Origin: an uncultured Flavobacteriaceae bacterium
GTDB lineage: Bacteria; Bacteroidota; Bacteroidia; Flavobacteriales; Flavobacteriaceae
Length of the DNA stretch: 64,000 nucleotides
Direction of reading: 5' to 3'
Assembly (NCBI GenBank): GCA_943842625.1
Contig: CALTCK010000006.1
Span: 116,093-180,092, forward strand
Shown here: in pieces, positions 8,994 through 17,400 of the stretch
Layout of the letters: each line of letters begins with the position of its first letter
Position numbering within the stretch: the stretch's first letter is position 1
Translations under genes and position numbers: made by a program
Notes under the pieces: model-generated
What the model was told of the DNA's origin: nothing
The model's input: only the letters and a program-made list of their open reading frames with translations
Databases searched by the model: none

Positions 8994-9419
8994 ATGCTTT
9001 TTAATACGACCTACAAAAATAAAGACTACTCAAAAGAAAGTGCCCTTTCAGTCGGACCTCCTTTTTCATTTTTAAAAAAAATTAAAATGCGAGGTGTTGG
9101 TTCGAGTCGATTAATTATAGAAGAATTAAGTACACAATTAAAACCCAAAAATCTTCACCCCAATTCAATCAGTTATGCTAATATTGAGTTACGAGATAAG
9201 GGAATCATTATTCATTTTGGTAATAAATTAGACCGTTATTCATGGATTGTACCTTATTACCGTCTTGTCACTTATAGTAATAAAAGATTTAGCATACATT
9301 CAAATGGTCATTTTATAAAGTTTAAGAAAAATAGAAATTATCGAAATAACAAAAAATTCTTAGCCAAGATGATAGATATGAAAATAAATCATCTAAAATT
9401 AGATTATTATGATGTTTAA
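8994..9419 (+). CDS. conserved small protein of unknown function, last gene of photolyase operon
   Basis: A basic 141-residue protein with no signal peptide, membrane segment or motif I recognise. Predominantly beta-type segments (KGIIIHFG, YSWIVPYYRLVTYS) precede a Lys/Asn-rich helical end. It starts two bases after the PhrB-like gene, so it belongs to the operon. Its basic charge would suit a nucleic-acid or membrane-surface partner, but there is no direct evidence. Confidence 0.75.
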   Translation: MLFNTTYKNKDYSKESALSVGPPFSFLKKIKMRGVGSSRLIIEELSTQLKPKNLHPNSISYANIELRDKGIIIHFGNKLDRYSWIVPYYRLVTYSNKRFSIHSNGHFIKFKKNRNYRNNKKFLAKMIDMKINHLKLDYYDV

Positions 9420-9435
9420 AACCCGAACGTCACCA

Positions 9436-11127
9436 TTACATTTGTGAATCGATAAAAGAAATAGTTTCTTGTTCTAATGCAATAGTTTTTTTATAAATAG
9501 TGGCAGCTTTATTTAAAATCACAGTTGCAAAATCCCTGTCTTTAATGTCTTTAGCATTAATTCGAACATTAAAGTAAGCTCCAATTACAGCTGCTCTGGC
9601 ACAAAGTACTCCAACTCCTGCATCGGATAGTGAATTTTTTAAACCATCCTTTAGCATAGCTTGCATAATCTCCATTGATTGAAAGGAGGTCTCCATTACT
9701 TTAAATGGAATTTCGGTTGCATATTTGGTAGCATTTTCTATGGCGTCTAGCCTTATTTTCTTTTCTAAATCAGTATCCTTAGGCATTCTAAAACCATCAA
9801 TAATTTTATTAAAAGCATTGGTGTCTTCATCAACTAAAAATAAAAGCTGCTCTTTATATTCCTGACCTTTTATAGCCCAATCTGAGAAAAATTCCCAGCG
9901 TTCATCCCAGCCAGCCTTGTGGGCAGACAAATTAGCTACCATGGTTCCTAAAGAAACTCCGAGAGCTCCAACATATGCCGAAATAGAACCACCCCCCGGA
10001 GCCATAGATTCTCCAGCAGTTTCGTCTGCAAAATCATTTAATTTAAAATCAATTAATTTTTTTTTATCATTTTCTAACATGTATTCAATGATCTTTTCTT
10101 TTGGATGAAAAGGTTTTAAGTCATCTAGCCCTAAAGATTTAACAGCAATTTTTATCTTTTCACTTTCTGAAATTCCTAGAGATCGTTTTTGTTTGATTAA
10201 ATAATAATCGGCTGCATCCAACATGGCTTGTAGTGGGATTAATCCAATTATCTCAGAACCTGTTACTCTAATTCCTCTTGCCAATGCTGCTTTACAACTT
10301 TCATCAAAAGCTTCATGCATGGAAGTAATCGATATATTAGTTAGGTTGTAAGATATTTGAGCAATTCCGTATTCATCGATAAACCAACCGATTCCTTTCA
10401 CGGCTTTAAGTTTTCCGGGTACTCGTTCGGGTTCTCCCTTAGCGTCTAATATTTTTTTACCAGTAATCGGATTCCCATCTCTTTTAATTCTACCTGCTTC
10501 TCGAATATCAAAAGCTATTGCATTGGCTCTCCGAGTTGAAGTGGTATTTAAATTTACATTGTAAGCAATTAAAAAGTCACGAGCAGATATCGCGATGGCA
10601 CCTGTTTTTGCTACCTCATTGTTATATTGAGTAGAACCAAAATCAGGTTTCCAATCGGGATCTGATAATTTAGCAGATAGCCCCTCGTATTCGCCACTTC
10701 TACAATTTGCAAGATTTTTTCTTTTCTCTTCTCTAGCAGCATTTTCATAGAAATAACCAGGAATTCCTAATTCTTTTCCAACTCGTTCTCCTAATTGGTG
10801 TGCATATCGAGCGGTTTCTTCTAGACTAATTCCAGAAATAGGAACAAGCGGACAAACATCCGTAGCACCAAAACGTGGGTGTTCTCCAGAATGTTTACTC
10901 ATGTCGATAAGCTCTGCTGCTTTCTTAATCAATCGAAAAGCTGCTTCAATAACTAACTGAGGTTCTCCTACAAAGGTGATAACGGTCCGGTTAGTTGCCT
11001 TTCCAGGGTCGACATCTAAAAGTGTCACCCCTTCAACCGTTTCAACAATTTTCGATACGATTTCTATAGTTTTTGAATCACGACCTTCACTAATATTTGG
11101 AACACATTCTATGAGTTGTTTTTGCAT
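9436..11127 (-). CDS. ftcD: glutamate formimidoyltransferase / formimidoyl-THF cyclodeaminase fusion
   Basis: This is a bifunctional enzyme of histidine breakdown. The N-terminal half (about residues 1-330; ECVPNISEGRD, SKHSGEHPRFGATDVCPLVP) transfers the formimino group from formiminoglutamate to tetrahydrofolate; H83 is the likely catalytic histidine. The C-terminal half (about 355-563; MAPGGGSISAYVGALG) is the cyclodeaminase that gives 5,10-methenyl-THF and ammonia. Length 563 is near the 541 of the mammalian fusion. It follows hutI on the same strand after 53 bases, so the two form a partial hut operon; hutH and hutU are not in the window. Confidence 0.95.
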   Translation of the reverse strand: MQKQLIECVPNISEGRDSKTIEIVSKIVETVEGVTLLDVDPGKATNRTVITFVGEPQLVIEAAFRLIKKAAELIDMSKHSGEHPRFGATDVCPLVPISGISLEETARYAHQLGERVGKELGIPGYFYENAAREEKRKNLANCRSGEYEGLSAKLSDPDWKPDFGSTQYNNEVAKTGAIAISARDFLIAYNVNLNTTSTRRANAIAFDIREAGRIKRDGNPITGKKILDAKGEPERVPGKLKAVKGIGWFIDEYGIAQISYNLTNISITSMHEAFDESCKAALARGIRVTGSEIIGLIPLQAMLDAADYYLIKQKRSLGISESEKIKIAVKSLGLDDLKPFHPKEKIIEYMLENDKKKLIDFKLNDFADETAGESMAPGGGSISAYVGALGVSLGTMVANLSAHKAGWDERWEFFSDWAIKGQEYKEQLLFLVDEDTNAFNKIIDGFRMPKDTDLEKKIRLDAIENATKYATEIPFKVMETSFQSMEIMQAMLKDGLKNSLSDAGVGVLCARAAVIGAYFNVRINAKDIKDRDFATVILNKAATIYKKTIALEQETISFIDSQM

Positions 11128-11180
11128 TTGTTAATTATTAAATACTAATCTTGAATAATTAATATTATTGGTTTATAAAT

Positions 11181-12419
11181 TTAGAGAATCATCTGACCAT
11201 TAATGATTACTTGCTTAATTAAGTTGCTTCCAAAAGCATATGGTAAATAATTATAGGATGGAACTTCTTTGCTAATAATAACACTAGCATTTTTCCCCTT
11301 ACTGATACTGCCATGACTGTCACTAATGCCCATTGCATAAGCTCCATTAATCGTAGCTGCATTGATAGCTTCTTCTGGTGTTAATTTCATTTTTATACAA
11401 GCGGTAGCCACCACAAAATTCATATTGCCACTAGGGGTAGATCCTGGATTATAATCGGTAGCAACTGCCAATGGCAACCCAGCATCAATAATCTTCCTAG
11501 CAGGAGTGTAAGGGATGCCTAAAAAATAGGAGCAGGAAGGTAAAGCTACTGGCATAGTTTTGGTTCCTTTTAAAGCTGAAATATCATCATCGGTTAAAAC
11601 CTCTAAGTGATCTACACTAAGTGCCTGGTGTTTTACACCCGCCGCAACACCTCCAATAGCATTGAATTGATTGACATGTATTTTTGGTATTAAATTATAT
11701 TTTTTGGCCTCTTTTAATAATTGATGCGTATCGGCTACAGAAAAATAACCTTTTTCACAAAAAATATCTACATAGGTAGCTAGCTTTTCCTCTGCCACTC
11801 TAGGCAACATATCATTACAAATATGATCTAAGTATCCTTGTTTATTGTTCTTGAATTCTGGAGGTACTGCATGCGCTCCTAAAAAAGTAGTTTTCACTTT
11901 AATGGGATATTTTTCTCCTAGTTGTTTGGCGACTTTAAGCATTTTTAGCTCTGCATCGAGGGTAAGACCGTAGCCCGATTTTATTTCGATAGCACCTGTG
12001 CCTAAATTCATTATTTGATTTAAACGATTTTCAGATTGAGAGAATAAGTCTTGTTCAGAGGTCGCTTGAAGTTTTTTTGCACTATGAATTATTCCACCAC
12101 CATTGGCCGCTATTTCTTGATAAGAAAGACCATTTATTCGATCTACAAATTCTTGTTCTCTGTTACCGGCATACACAAGATGACTATGAGAATCACACCA
12201 AGTTGGTAAAACGATACTTCCGCTACAATTAATAATTTTATCAGCTTCTAAATTGGATATGGAATCCATTGTACCATAATCATGGATTTTATTATTGACA
12301 AGGTAAAGCCACGCATTCTTTATAGTTGGCAGTGTTTTCATTTGAATACCACAGAGTCTATCGACAGGAGTGTCACGGACTTGAAGCAACTCTTTGATAT
12401 GGGTAAGTAAAATTTTCAT
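11181..12419 (-). CDS. hutI: imidazolonepropionase
   Basis: This amidohydrolase-fold enzyme hydrolyses 4-imidazolone-5-propionate to formiminoglutamate, the substrate of the downstream ftcD product. The metal-binding HxH is H78-x-H80 in TWCDSHSHLVYAG. Other family marks are GLSYQEIAANGGGI, IKSGYGLTLDAELKML and DYNPGSTPSGNM. Length 412 is normal. The gene is divergent from the PLP-enzyme gene at 12480, leaving 60 bases for both promoters. Confidence 0.95.
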   Translation of the reverse strand: MKILLTHIKELLQVRDTPVDRLCGIQMKTLPTIKNAWLYLVNNKIHDYGTMDSISNLEADKIINCSGSIVLPTWCDSHSHLVYAGNREQEFVDRINGLSYQEIAANGGGIIHSAKKLQATSEQDLFSQSENRLNQIMNLGTGAIEIKSGYGLTLDAELKMLKVAKQLGEKYPIKVKTTFLGAHAVPPEFKNNKQGYLDHICNDMLPRVAEEKLATYVDIFCEKGYFSVADTHQLLKEAKKYNLIPKIHVNQFNAIGGVAAGVKHQALSVDHLEVLTDDDISALKGTKTMPVALPSCSYFLGIPYTPARKIIDAGLPLAVATDYNPGSTPSGNMNFVVATACIKMKLTPEEAINAATINGAYAMGISDSHGSISKGKNASVIISKEVPSYNYLPYAFGSNLIKQVIINGQMIL

Positions 12420-12479
12420 CGCATAAAGATAGCAAACCTCTCAAGTATTTAATAAATTTAACGACTTAAAATCTGTAAA

Positions 12480-13631
12480 ATGAAAAATAAAAGCATGGGT
12501 ATTAACACCATTTGTACTCACATAGGCGAAGTGAAAGATGAACAGTACAAAGGAGCAATTTCTCCTCTTTTTATGTCGAATTCCTATGCGTATGAAAATG
12601 TTGAAGTATCAAGATATCCAAGATATTTTAATACACCAAACCAAGAAGCATTGTGTAAAAAAATTGCTGCTTTAGAAAAAACAGAAGCTGGACTTATTTT
12701 AAGTAGTGGAATGGCTGCTGTTAGTACGGCACTTTTAACCTATTTAAAGAAAGGAGATCATGTGGTGGTTCAACAAACTATTTATGGGGGTACTTATAAT
12801 TTTATTGTGGAAGAATTTCCTAAATATGGAATTGAATACGACTTTACCGATGGTTTTTTAGAGGAGGATTTTAAATCAAAAATAAAAAAAAATACACGAG
12901 TAATTTATGTGGAAACCCCATCTAATCCATTGATGAAAATTACAGATTTAACGATGATTTCGAGATTAGCAAAAGATAATGGTTTAATAAGTCTAATTGA
13001 TAATACATTTGCTTCTCCCATCAATCAAACTCCAATAGATTTTGGAATTGATGTAGTAATTCACAGTGCTACCAAATATTTAGGAGGACACAGTGATATT
13101 TGTGCAGGTGCTATCGCTTCATCGCAAGCACATATTAATCAAATTTGGAATTTAGCAAAAAATTTAGGAGGAAGTTTGAGTGAATATGCAGTATGGCTAC
13201 TGGAGCGAAGTATGAAAACTTTGGCATTACGAGTAAGAGCACAAAATAATAATGCTAAAATAATTGCCGAATGGTTGACAGAAAATCCATTGGTAAGTCA
13301 AGTTTTTTATCCTGGTTTAAAATCGCACCCTAATCATAACATCGCAAAAAAACAAATGAACGGCTATACTGGAATGCTATCGTTTGAATTGGAAAAATCA
13401 ATAAATGGAAAAACCTTTTTAAATTCTTTACGACTTATAAAACCTTCTATGAGCCTAGCAGGAGTGGAGTCTACTATATTAGCGCCATCAAAAGCTTCCC
13501 ATGCATTATTAGGAGAAGAAGAACGCAAAAAGCAAGGAATAAGCGAGGGTTTATTAAGACTTTCAGTAGGAATAGAAGATTCCGACGATTTAATTCTAGA
13601 TTTAAAACAAGCTTTTACTAAAAGTAACTAA
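12480..13631 (+). CDS. Cys/Met-metabolism PLP enzyme (cystathionine gamma-synthase/beta-lyase type)
   Basis: This fold-type I PLP enzyme of the trans-sulfuration family has 383 residues. The PLP lysine is K199 in HSATKYLGGHSD. Other marks are SSGMAAVSTALL, QTIYGGTY, VETPSNPLMKI and the C-terminal pair LAGVEST and GISEGLLRLSVGIED. The exact reaction (cystathionine gamma-synthase, cystathionine lyase or a methionine gamma-lyase) cannot be decided from motifs. bshB1 follows after 12 bases, so the pair may link cysteine supply to bacillithiol synthesis. Confidence 0.88.
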   Translation: MKNKSMGINTICTHIGEVKDEQYKGAISPLFMSNSYAYENVEVSRYPRYFNTPNQEALCKKIAALEKTEAGLILSSGMAAVSTALLTYLKKGDHVVVQQTIYGGTYNFIVEEFPKYGIEYDFTDGFLEEDFKSKIKKNTRVIYVETPSNPLMKITDLTMISRLAKDNGLISLIDNTFASPINQTPIDFGIDVVIHSATKYLGGHSDICAGAIASSQAHINQIWNLAKNLGGSLSEYAVWLLERSMKTLALRVRAQNNNAKIIAEWLTENPLVSQVFYPGLKSHPNHNIAKKQMNGYTGMLSFELEKSINGKTFLNSLRLIKPSMSLAGVESTILAPSKASHALLGEEERKKQGISEGLLRLSVGIEDSDDLILDLKQAFTKSN

Positions 13632-13643
13632 ATAAAATAAATA

Positions 13644-14363
13644 ATGAAAATAGATATACTAGCTATCGGTGCACATCCAGACGATATTGAATTAGGAGCA
13701 GGAGCAACCCTGGCAAAAGAAATTGCTCAAGGGCGCACAGTTGGAATTATAGATTTAACAAGAGGAGAGTTAGGTACCAGAGGAACTGCAGAAACTAGAG
13801 ACAAGGAAGCTGAAAATGCAAAAAAAATATTAGGTGCAAGTTTTAGAATCAATATGGGTTTTGCAGATGGTTTTTTTATCAATGATAAAGAGCACCAATT
13901 GAAACTTATTTCACAAATTAGAAAATACCAACCCGATATTATTTTGTGCAATGCTTTTGATGATCGTCATATTGACCATCCCAAAGCTAGTGACTTAACA
14001 AGTCATTCTTGTTTTTTAAGTGGACTGCAAAAGATAAATACAGAAGACGAAAAAGGAGTGTTGCAAAAACCATGGAGACCAAGTAAAGTTTATCATTATA
14101 TGCAATGGAAAAATGTTGAACCTGATTTTGTGGTCGATGTATCAGGATATTTAGATAAAAAATTAGAGGCCGTATTTGCTTACAAAACACAATTTCACCA
14201 AAGAGACTCTAGCGAGCCAATAACTCCTATATCAACAACAAATTTTAAGGATAGTATTAGTTATAGAGCACAAGATTTAGGAAGATTAATAGGAGTTGAA
14301 CATGCAGAAGGTTATAACGTTGAACGTTATGTTGCCGTAAAATCGTTATCTGATTTAATTTAA
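13644..14363 (+). CDS. bshB1: bacillithiol biosynthesis deacetylase BshB1
   Basis: This zinc-dependent PIG-L/LmbE family deacetylase converts GlcNAc-malate to GlcN-malate in bacillithiol synthesis. The AHPDD motif at residues 10-14 and the later DRHIDHPKA supply metal ligands. LTRGELGTRGTAETR and MGFADGFF are typical of the BshB1 branch in Bacteroidota. Length 239 is normal. It is probably co-transcribed with the preceding PLP enzyme. Confidence 0.93.
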   Translation: MKIDILAIGAHPDDIELGAGATLAKEIAQGRTVGIIDLTRGELGTRGTAETRDKEAENAKKILGASFRINMGFADGFFINDKEHQLKLISQIRKYQPDIILCNAFDDRHIDHPKASDLTSHSCFLSGLQKINTEDEKGVLQKPWRPSKVYHYMQWKNVEPDFVVDVSGYLDKKLEAVFAYKTQFHQRDSSEPITPISTTNFKDSISYRAQDLGRLIGVEHAEGYNVERYVAVKSLSDLI

Positions 14364-14381
14364 AATTCTTGACGCTCTATA

Positions 14382-14412
14382 TTGTGAGGACGTTGTAAAT
14401 GATTTATATTTG
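14382..14412 (+). promoter_or_regulatory. tRNA-His promoter
   Basis: TTG at 14382-14384, a 20-base spacer and TATATTTG at 14405-14412 match the Bacteroidota -33/-7 consensus. The following TTTGCAACCGCT is nearly the same as TTTGCCACCGCT before the tRNA-Ser gene. Confidence 0.7.
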
Positions 14413-14439
14413 CAACCGCTTTTAAAGCGAATTTAAAAT

Positions 14440-14514
14440 GGTGGTTGTAGCTCAGTTGGTTAGAGCATCGGTTTGTGGTACCGAGGGTCGCGGGTTCGAA
14501 TCCCGTCTTCCACC
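14440..14514 (+). tRNA. tRNA-His (GTG anticodon)
   Basis: Cloverleaf read by eye: D stem GCTC/GAGC, anticodon stem TCGGT/ACCGA with loop TTGTGGT (anticodon GTG), T stem GCGGG/CCCGT with loop TTCGAAT. An extra 5' G at 14440 can pair with C73, as in tRNA-His. The acceptor stem GTGGTTG/CTTCCAC has two adjacent T-T appositions (5-68, 6-67). A full CCA end is not encoded. Confidence 0.95.
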
Positions 14515-14522
14515 CAAAAACA

Positions 14523-14552
14523 AGAGCTTCTCTGAAAAGAGAAGCTTTTTTT
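14523..14552 (+). terminator. intrinsic terminator after tRNA-His
   Basis: Perfect 8-base stem AGCTTCTC/GAGAAGCT with loop TGAAAA, followed by a run of T. Confidence 0.9.
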
Positions 14553-14615
14553 GTGGAATCAAATTAAAATAGAATCTAATTGGTAGAAATCCGTAGAATT
14601 ATTTTTAAATCCATT

Positions 14616-15621
14616 TTATGGATTTACTTTGATGCGCTCCTCTTGATTAGCAATTTCCCATGCGGTAAAAAATATTAGCTTAGACCTCTTTGCTAATAAT
14701 TCATAATTTATTTTTTCGGGAGTATCAGACGCTTGGTGGTAATCTTCGTGAGTTCCGTTGAAATAAAAAATAACTGGAATATTCTTTTTAGCAAAGTTAT
14801 AATGATCACTTCTATAATAAAAACGATTGGGATCATTATCATCGTTATACGTATAATCTAACTCTAAGTTGACATATTTTTTATTTGCAGCCTCCGATAA
14901 ATCGTGCAGACCTTGACTTAATTTATCACTACCTATAAGATAGATGTAGTTATTATTCCCTTCCTTTTCAGACCCAATCCTACCAATCATATCTACATTT
15001 AAGGTTAGTGATTGTATTGGCTAATGGAAATAGTGGATTTTCGGTATAGTATCTAGATCCATACAATCCTATTTCTTCTCCAGTTACATGTAAAAGTAAA
15101 ATAGATCTTTTGGGACCATTTCCTTCATTTTTAGCTTGTTGAAATGCCCTGGCAATTTCTATTAAAGCGACAGTTCCACTTCCATCATCATCTGCACCGT
15201 TATAAATCTCCCCATTTTCGGTACCCACATGATCGTAATGTGCTGAAAGTACTATAATTTCTTCAGGTTTTTCAGAACCTTTTATCATTGCGACCACATT
15301 TTGTGACGGATTTCCCTTAGAACCTCCATTAAAATAGGAACCTGGAATAGTTTGATAATAATTTTTTTCTTCTATAGGAGCGTCAATTCCGTGATCGATA
15401 TAAAAATTTCTCAAGTATTCTGCCGCTTTATTATTTCCGTTTTCACCCGTCATTCTTCCTTCCATTTGGTCCCCAGCAAAGGTATATAAGTGAGTTTTTA
15501 AGGCCTCGGAGGTAATGGTCTTTGCGTAATCCTCTGTGGTCTTTTTAATAGACTGGGTATTTTGTGCTGTATTGCAGGATACATTCAACGTGAGAGCGAG
15601 TAAGAAAAGAAATCGTGTCAT
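14616..15621 (-). pseudogene. M28 family metallopeptidase, split by a single-base frameshift
   Basis: Two overlapping reading frames (14980-15621 and 14616-14990) together encode one secreted M28 aminopeptidase-like lipoprotein (N-terminal LNVSC lipobox). The first carries the zinc ligands SAHYDHVG and NGADDDGSG and the catalytic HVTGEEIGLYGS. The second carries the remaining conserved DMIGRIG and HEDYHQASDT. At 14998-15001 the frame reads TNLKCRYDW then stops; removing one A:T pair restores TNLNVDMIGRIG, exactly the family sequence. So there is one extra base in a three-T run on the plus strand. It is either a real inactivating mutation, which would cost two metal-site segments, or a sequence error. 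Confidence 0.9.
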
Positions 15622-15720
15622 ATTTAAAAATTTAAAAAGTTCAATATACAGTATATCTTAAATTTATTTGTAAAAGTTATGTAAAATTTAAATATAATTA
15701 TTGTCTATATATTTACAATC

Positions 15721-16731
15721 ATGAACAAACCCTTAATCATTAGTATTTTGATGCCAGTTAAAGACACCGCTTTGTTTTTAAATGAATGTTTAGACTCCAT
15801 TGTTAACCAAAATGAATTGAATTTTGAATTAATAGCTATTGATGATCATTCGACAGACGAGAGTTATTCAATATTAAGTAATTATAGTAGTAAAGATTCT
15901 CGTATTAAAGTGTTTAAGAATTCAGGAAAAGGAATCATAGAGGCGTTGCGATTGGCCTATAAAAAGTCATCTGGAAGTTTGATTACCAGGATGGATTCTG
16001 ACGATATAATGAGTATAAATAAATTGAAAGTTTTAAAAACTAATTTAGAAAATTATGGACTTGGACATGTAGCTTTAGGAAAAGTAAAATACTTTTCTGA
16101 TAAACCTTTAGGGGATGGCTTTAAGAGGTATGAAGAATGGTTAAATTCTTTAATAGAAAAAGGAATAAATTTTAAAGATATCTATAAAGAATGTGTAATT
16201 CCGTCTCCTTGTTGGATGGTTTACCGAGAAGATTTAGACCGCTGTAGAGCATTTTCTTCTAATGAATATCCAGAAGATTATGATTTGGCTTTTCGTTTTT
16301 ATATGCAAGGCTTAAAAGCCATAAAGTGTAATGAGGTGTTACATTATTGGAGAGATTACCCAACTAGAACCTCTAGAACAGATGATCATTACTCCGATAA
16401 CACTTTCTTAGATATAAAATCTAACTATTTTTTAAGATTGGAATACCATTCAAAAAAAAATCTAGTGATATGGGGGGCGGGAAGAAAAGGGAAGTCCTTA
16501 GCTAAAATATTGATTGCTAAAAATATTCCTTTTACCTGGATTTGTGGTAATCCAAAAAAAATTGGCAAACTTATCTATAATCAAGAAATGCTATCATTTA
16601 CTGAATTGGAATCTATAAAAAATCCTCAAAGCATTGTAACAGTAGCAAATAGGAAAGCTCAAAGTGAAATAAGAGCTTATTTTGAAGAAAAAAAAGGTAT
16701 TGAAAACTTAGATTTTTTCTTTTTTTGCTAG
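15721..16731 (+). CDS. family 2 glycosyltransferase with C-terminal nucleotide-binding-like domain
   Basis: Residues about 1-235 are a GT-A fold GT2 domain: ISILMPVKDTALFLNECLDSI at the start, the ELIAIDDHSTD nucleotide-sugar segment, and RMDSDD as the metal-binding DxD. Residues about 245-336 open with LVIWGAGRKGKSLAK, a Gly-rich Rossmann-like loop of unknown purpose. No membrane segment. It stands alone between two tRNA genes, so the acceptor and donor sugars are not suggested by context. Confidence 0.88.
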   Translation: MNKPLIISILMPVKDTALFLNECLDSIVNQNELNFELIAIDDHSTDESYSILSNYSSKDSRIKVFKNSGKGIIEALRLAYKKSSGSLITRMDSDDIMSINKLKVLKTNLENYGLGHVALGKVKYFSDKPLGDGFKRYEEWLNSLIEKGINFKDIYKECVIPSPCWMVYREDLDRCRAFSSNEYPEDYDLAFRFYMQGLKAIKCNEVLHYWRDYPTRTSRTDDHYSDNTFLDIKSNYFLRLEYHSKKNLVIWGAGRKGKSLAKILIAKNIPFTWICGNPKKIGKLIYNQEMLSFTELESIKNPQSIVTVANRKAQSEIRAYFEEKKGIENLDFFFFC

Positions 16732-16784
16732 GCTTTTTTTGAAATTAAAAACGCTCAAAGTTTTAATAAATAAAAAAAGCGTTT

Positions 16785-16792
16785 TATATTTG
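16785..16792 (+). promoter_or_regulatory. tRNA-Ser promoter -7 element
   Basis: TATATTTG matches TAnnTTTG exactly. It sits in TTTATATTTGCCACCGCT, almost identical to the tRNA-His promoter sequence 2.4 kb upstream. Confidence 0.65.
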
Positions 16793-16803
16793 CCACCGCT
16801 ATT

Positions 16804-16888
16804 GGAGAAATGGCAGAGTGGTCGAATGCGGCAGTCTTGAAAACTGTTGAGGGTCACACCTCCGGGGGTTCGAATCCCTCTTTCTCCG
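16804..16888 (+). tRNA. tRNA-Ser (TGA anticodon)
   Basis: Acceptor stem GGAGAAA/TTTCTCC, anticodon stem GCAGT/ACTGT with loop CTTGAAA (anticodon TGA), a long variable arm (TGAGGGTCACACCTCC), and T loop TTCGAAT. The long variable arm is typical of tRNA-Ser. CCA is not encoded. Confidence 0.97.
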
Positions 16889-16896
16889 CAAAAATA

Positions 16897-16935
16897 ATCG
16901 TAATTAACCTTCAAAAGTTAGTTGCGATTTTTTTT
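16897..16935 (+). terminator. probable terminator after tRNA-Ser
   Basis: ATCGTAATTAAC and GTTAGTTGCGAT form a 12-base stem with two wobble pairs around an 8-base loop, followed by eight T. Confidence 0.7.
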
Positions 16936-17239
16936 AACCCAATGGTATGGTAATAACGAGTTGAAAACTTAAAGCTCCAATGGCATTAGCTCCCATGTCT
17001 TCCCAGTCAAATTTATTATTGACAGATCTACTGTCTATCACTTCTTTTAAAGTTCCTATTGCCATCGTAGAAGCAAATGAAATCAATCTGCTTTTAATTT
17101 TTGTTTGTTTTTTAAACCTTAAATAAGTATAAGTTGCGGTACTAATTCCCATACAAGTCACCGTATGCATTATTTTGTCTTCAGATTGTCCAAGCATCGT
17201 ATGGATACCTAACAATATTATTAAGCTGTATTTAATCAT
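16934..17239 (-). CDS. small membrane-associated protein, YfiM/DUF2279-like
   Basis: A 101-residue protein with an N-terminal hydrophobic segment (about residues 3-17). The spaced pattern DKIMHT, GTLKEVID and FDWEDMGANAIGA resembles the YfiM/DUF2279 or VanZ-like group of small membrane proteins (DKxxH, GxxKExxD, DxxxNxxG). No biochemical role is known to me for that group. It lies alone, tail-to-tail with tRNA-Ser. Confidence 0.6.
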   Translation of the reverse strand: MIKYSLIILLGIHTMLGQSEDKIMHTVTCMGISTATYTYLRFKKQTKIKSRLISFASTMAIGTLKEVIDSRSVNNKFDWEDMGANAIGALSFQLVITIPLG

Positions 17240-17400
17240 CTTTTATTCAATTAGGGTTAATGAATGGTTTAATTGAATTTAAGTTAGCTAATTACTATGA
17301 TGATAGTGATTATTTTAGGTAGCTTTAAAGATGGTATAGGCGAATAAACTGTTTATAAAGTCAAGCTAATTTTGACTATTATAGTATAGTATTAAAATAA

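Noticed and set aside
13727..14190. Minus-strand ORFs of 74 and 67 codons inside bshB1
   Set aside because: Shadows of a strongly conserved plus-strand enzyme; no start context or domain.
16708..16914. Minus-strand ORF of 68 codons (contains GERGIRTPGGVT) over the tRNA-Ser gene
   Set aside because: This is the well-known false protein translated from the antisense of a tRNA-Ser gene; the tRNA is certain.
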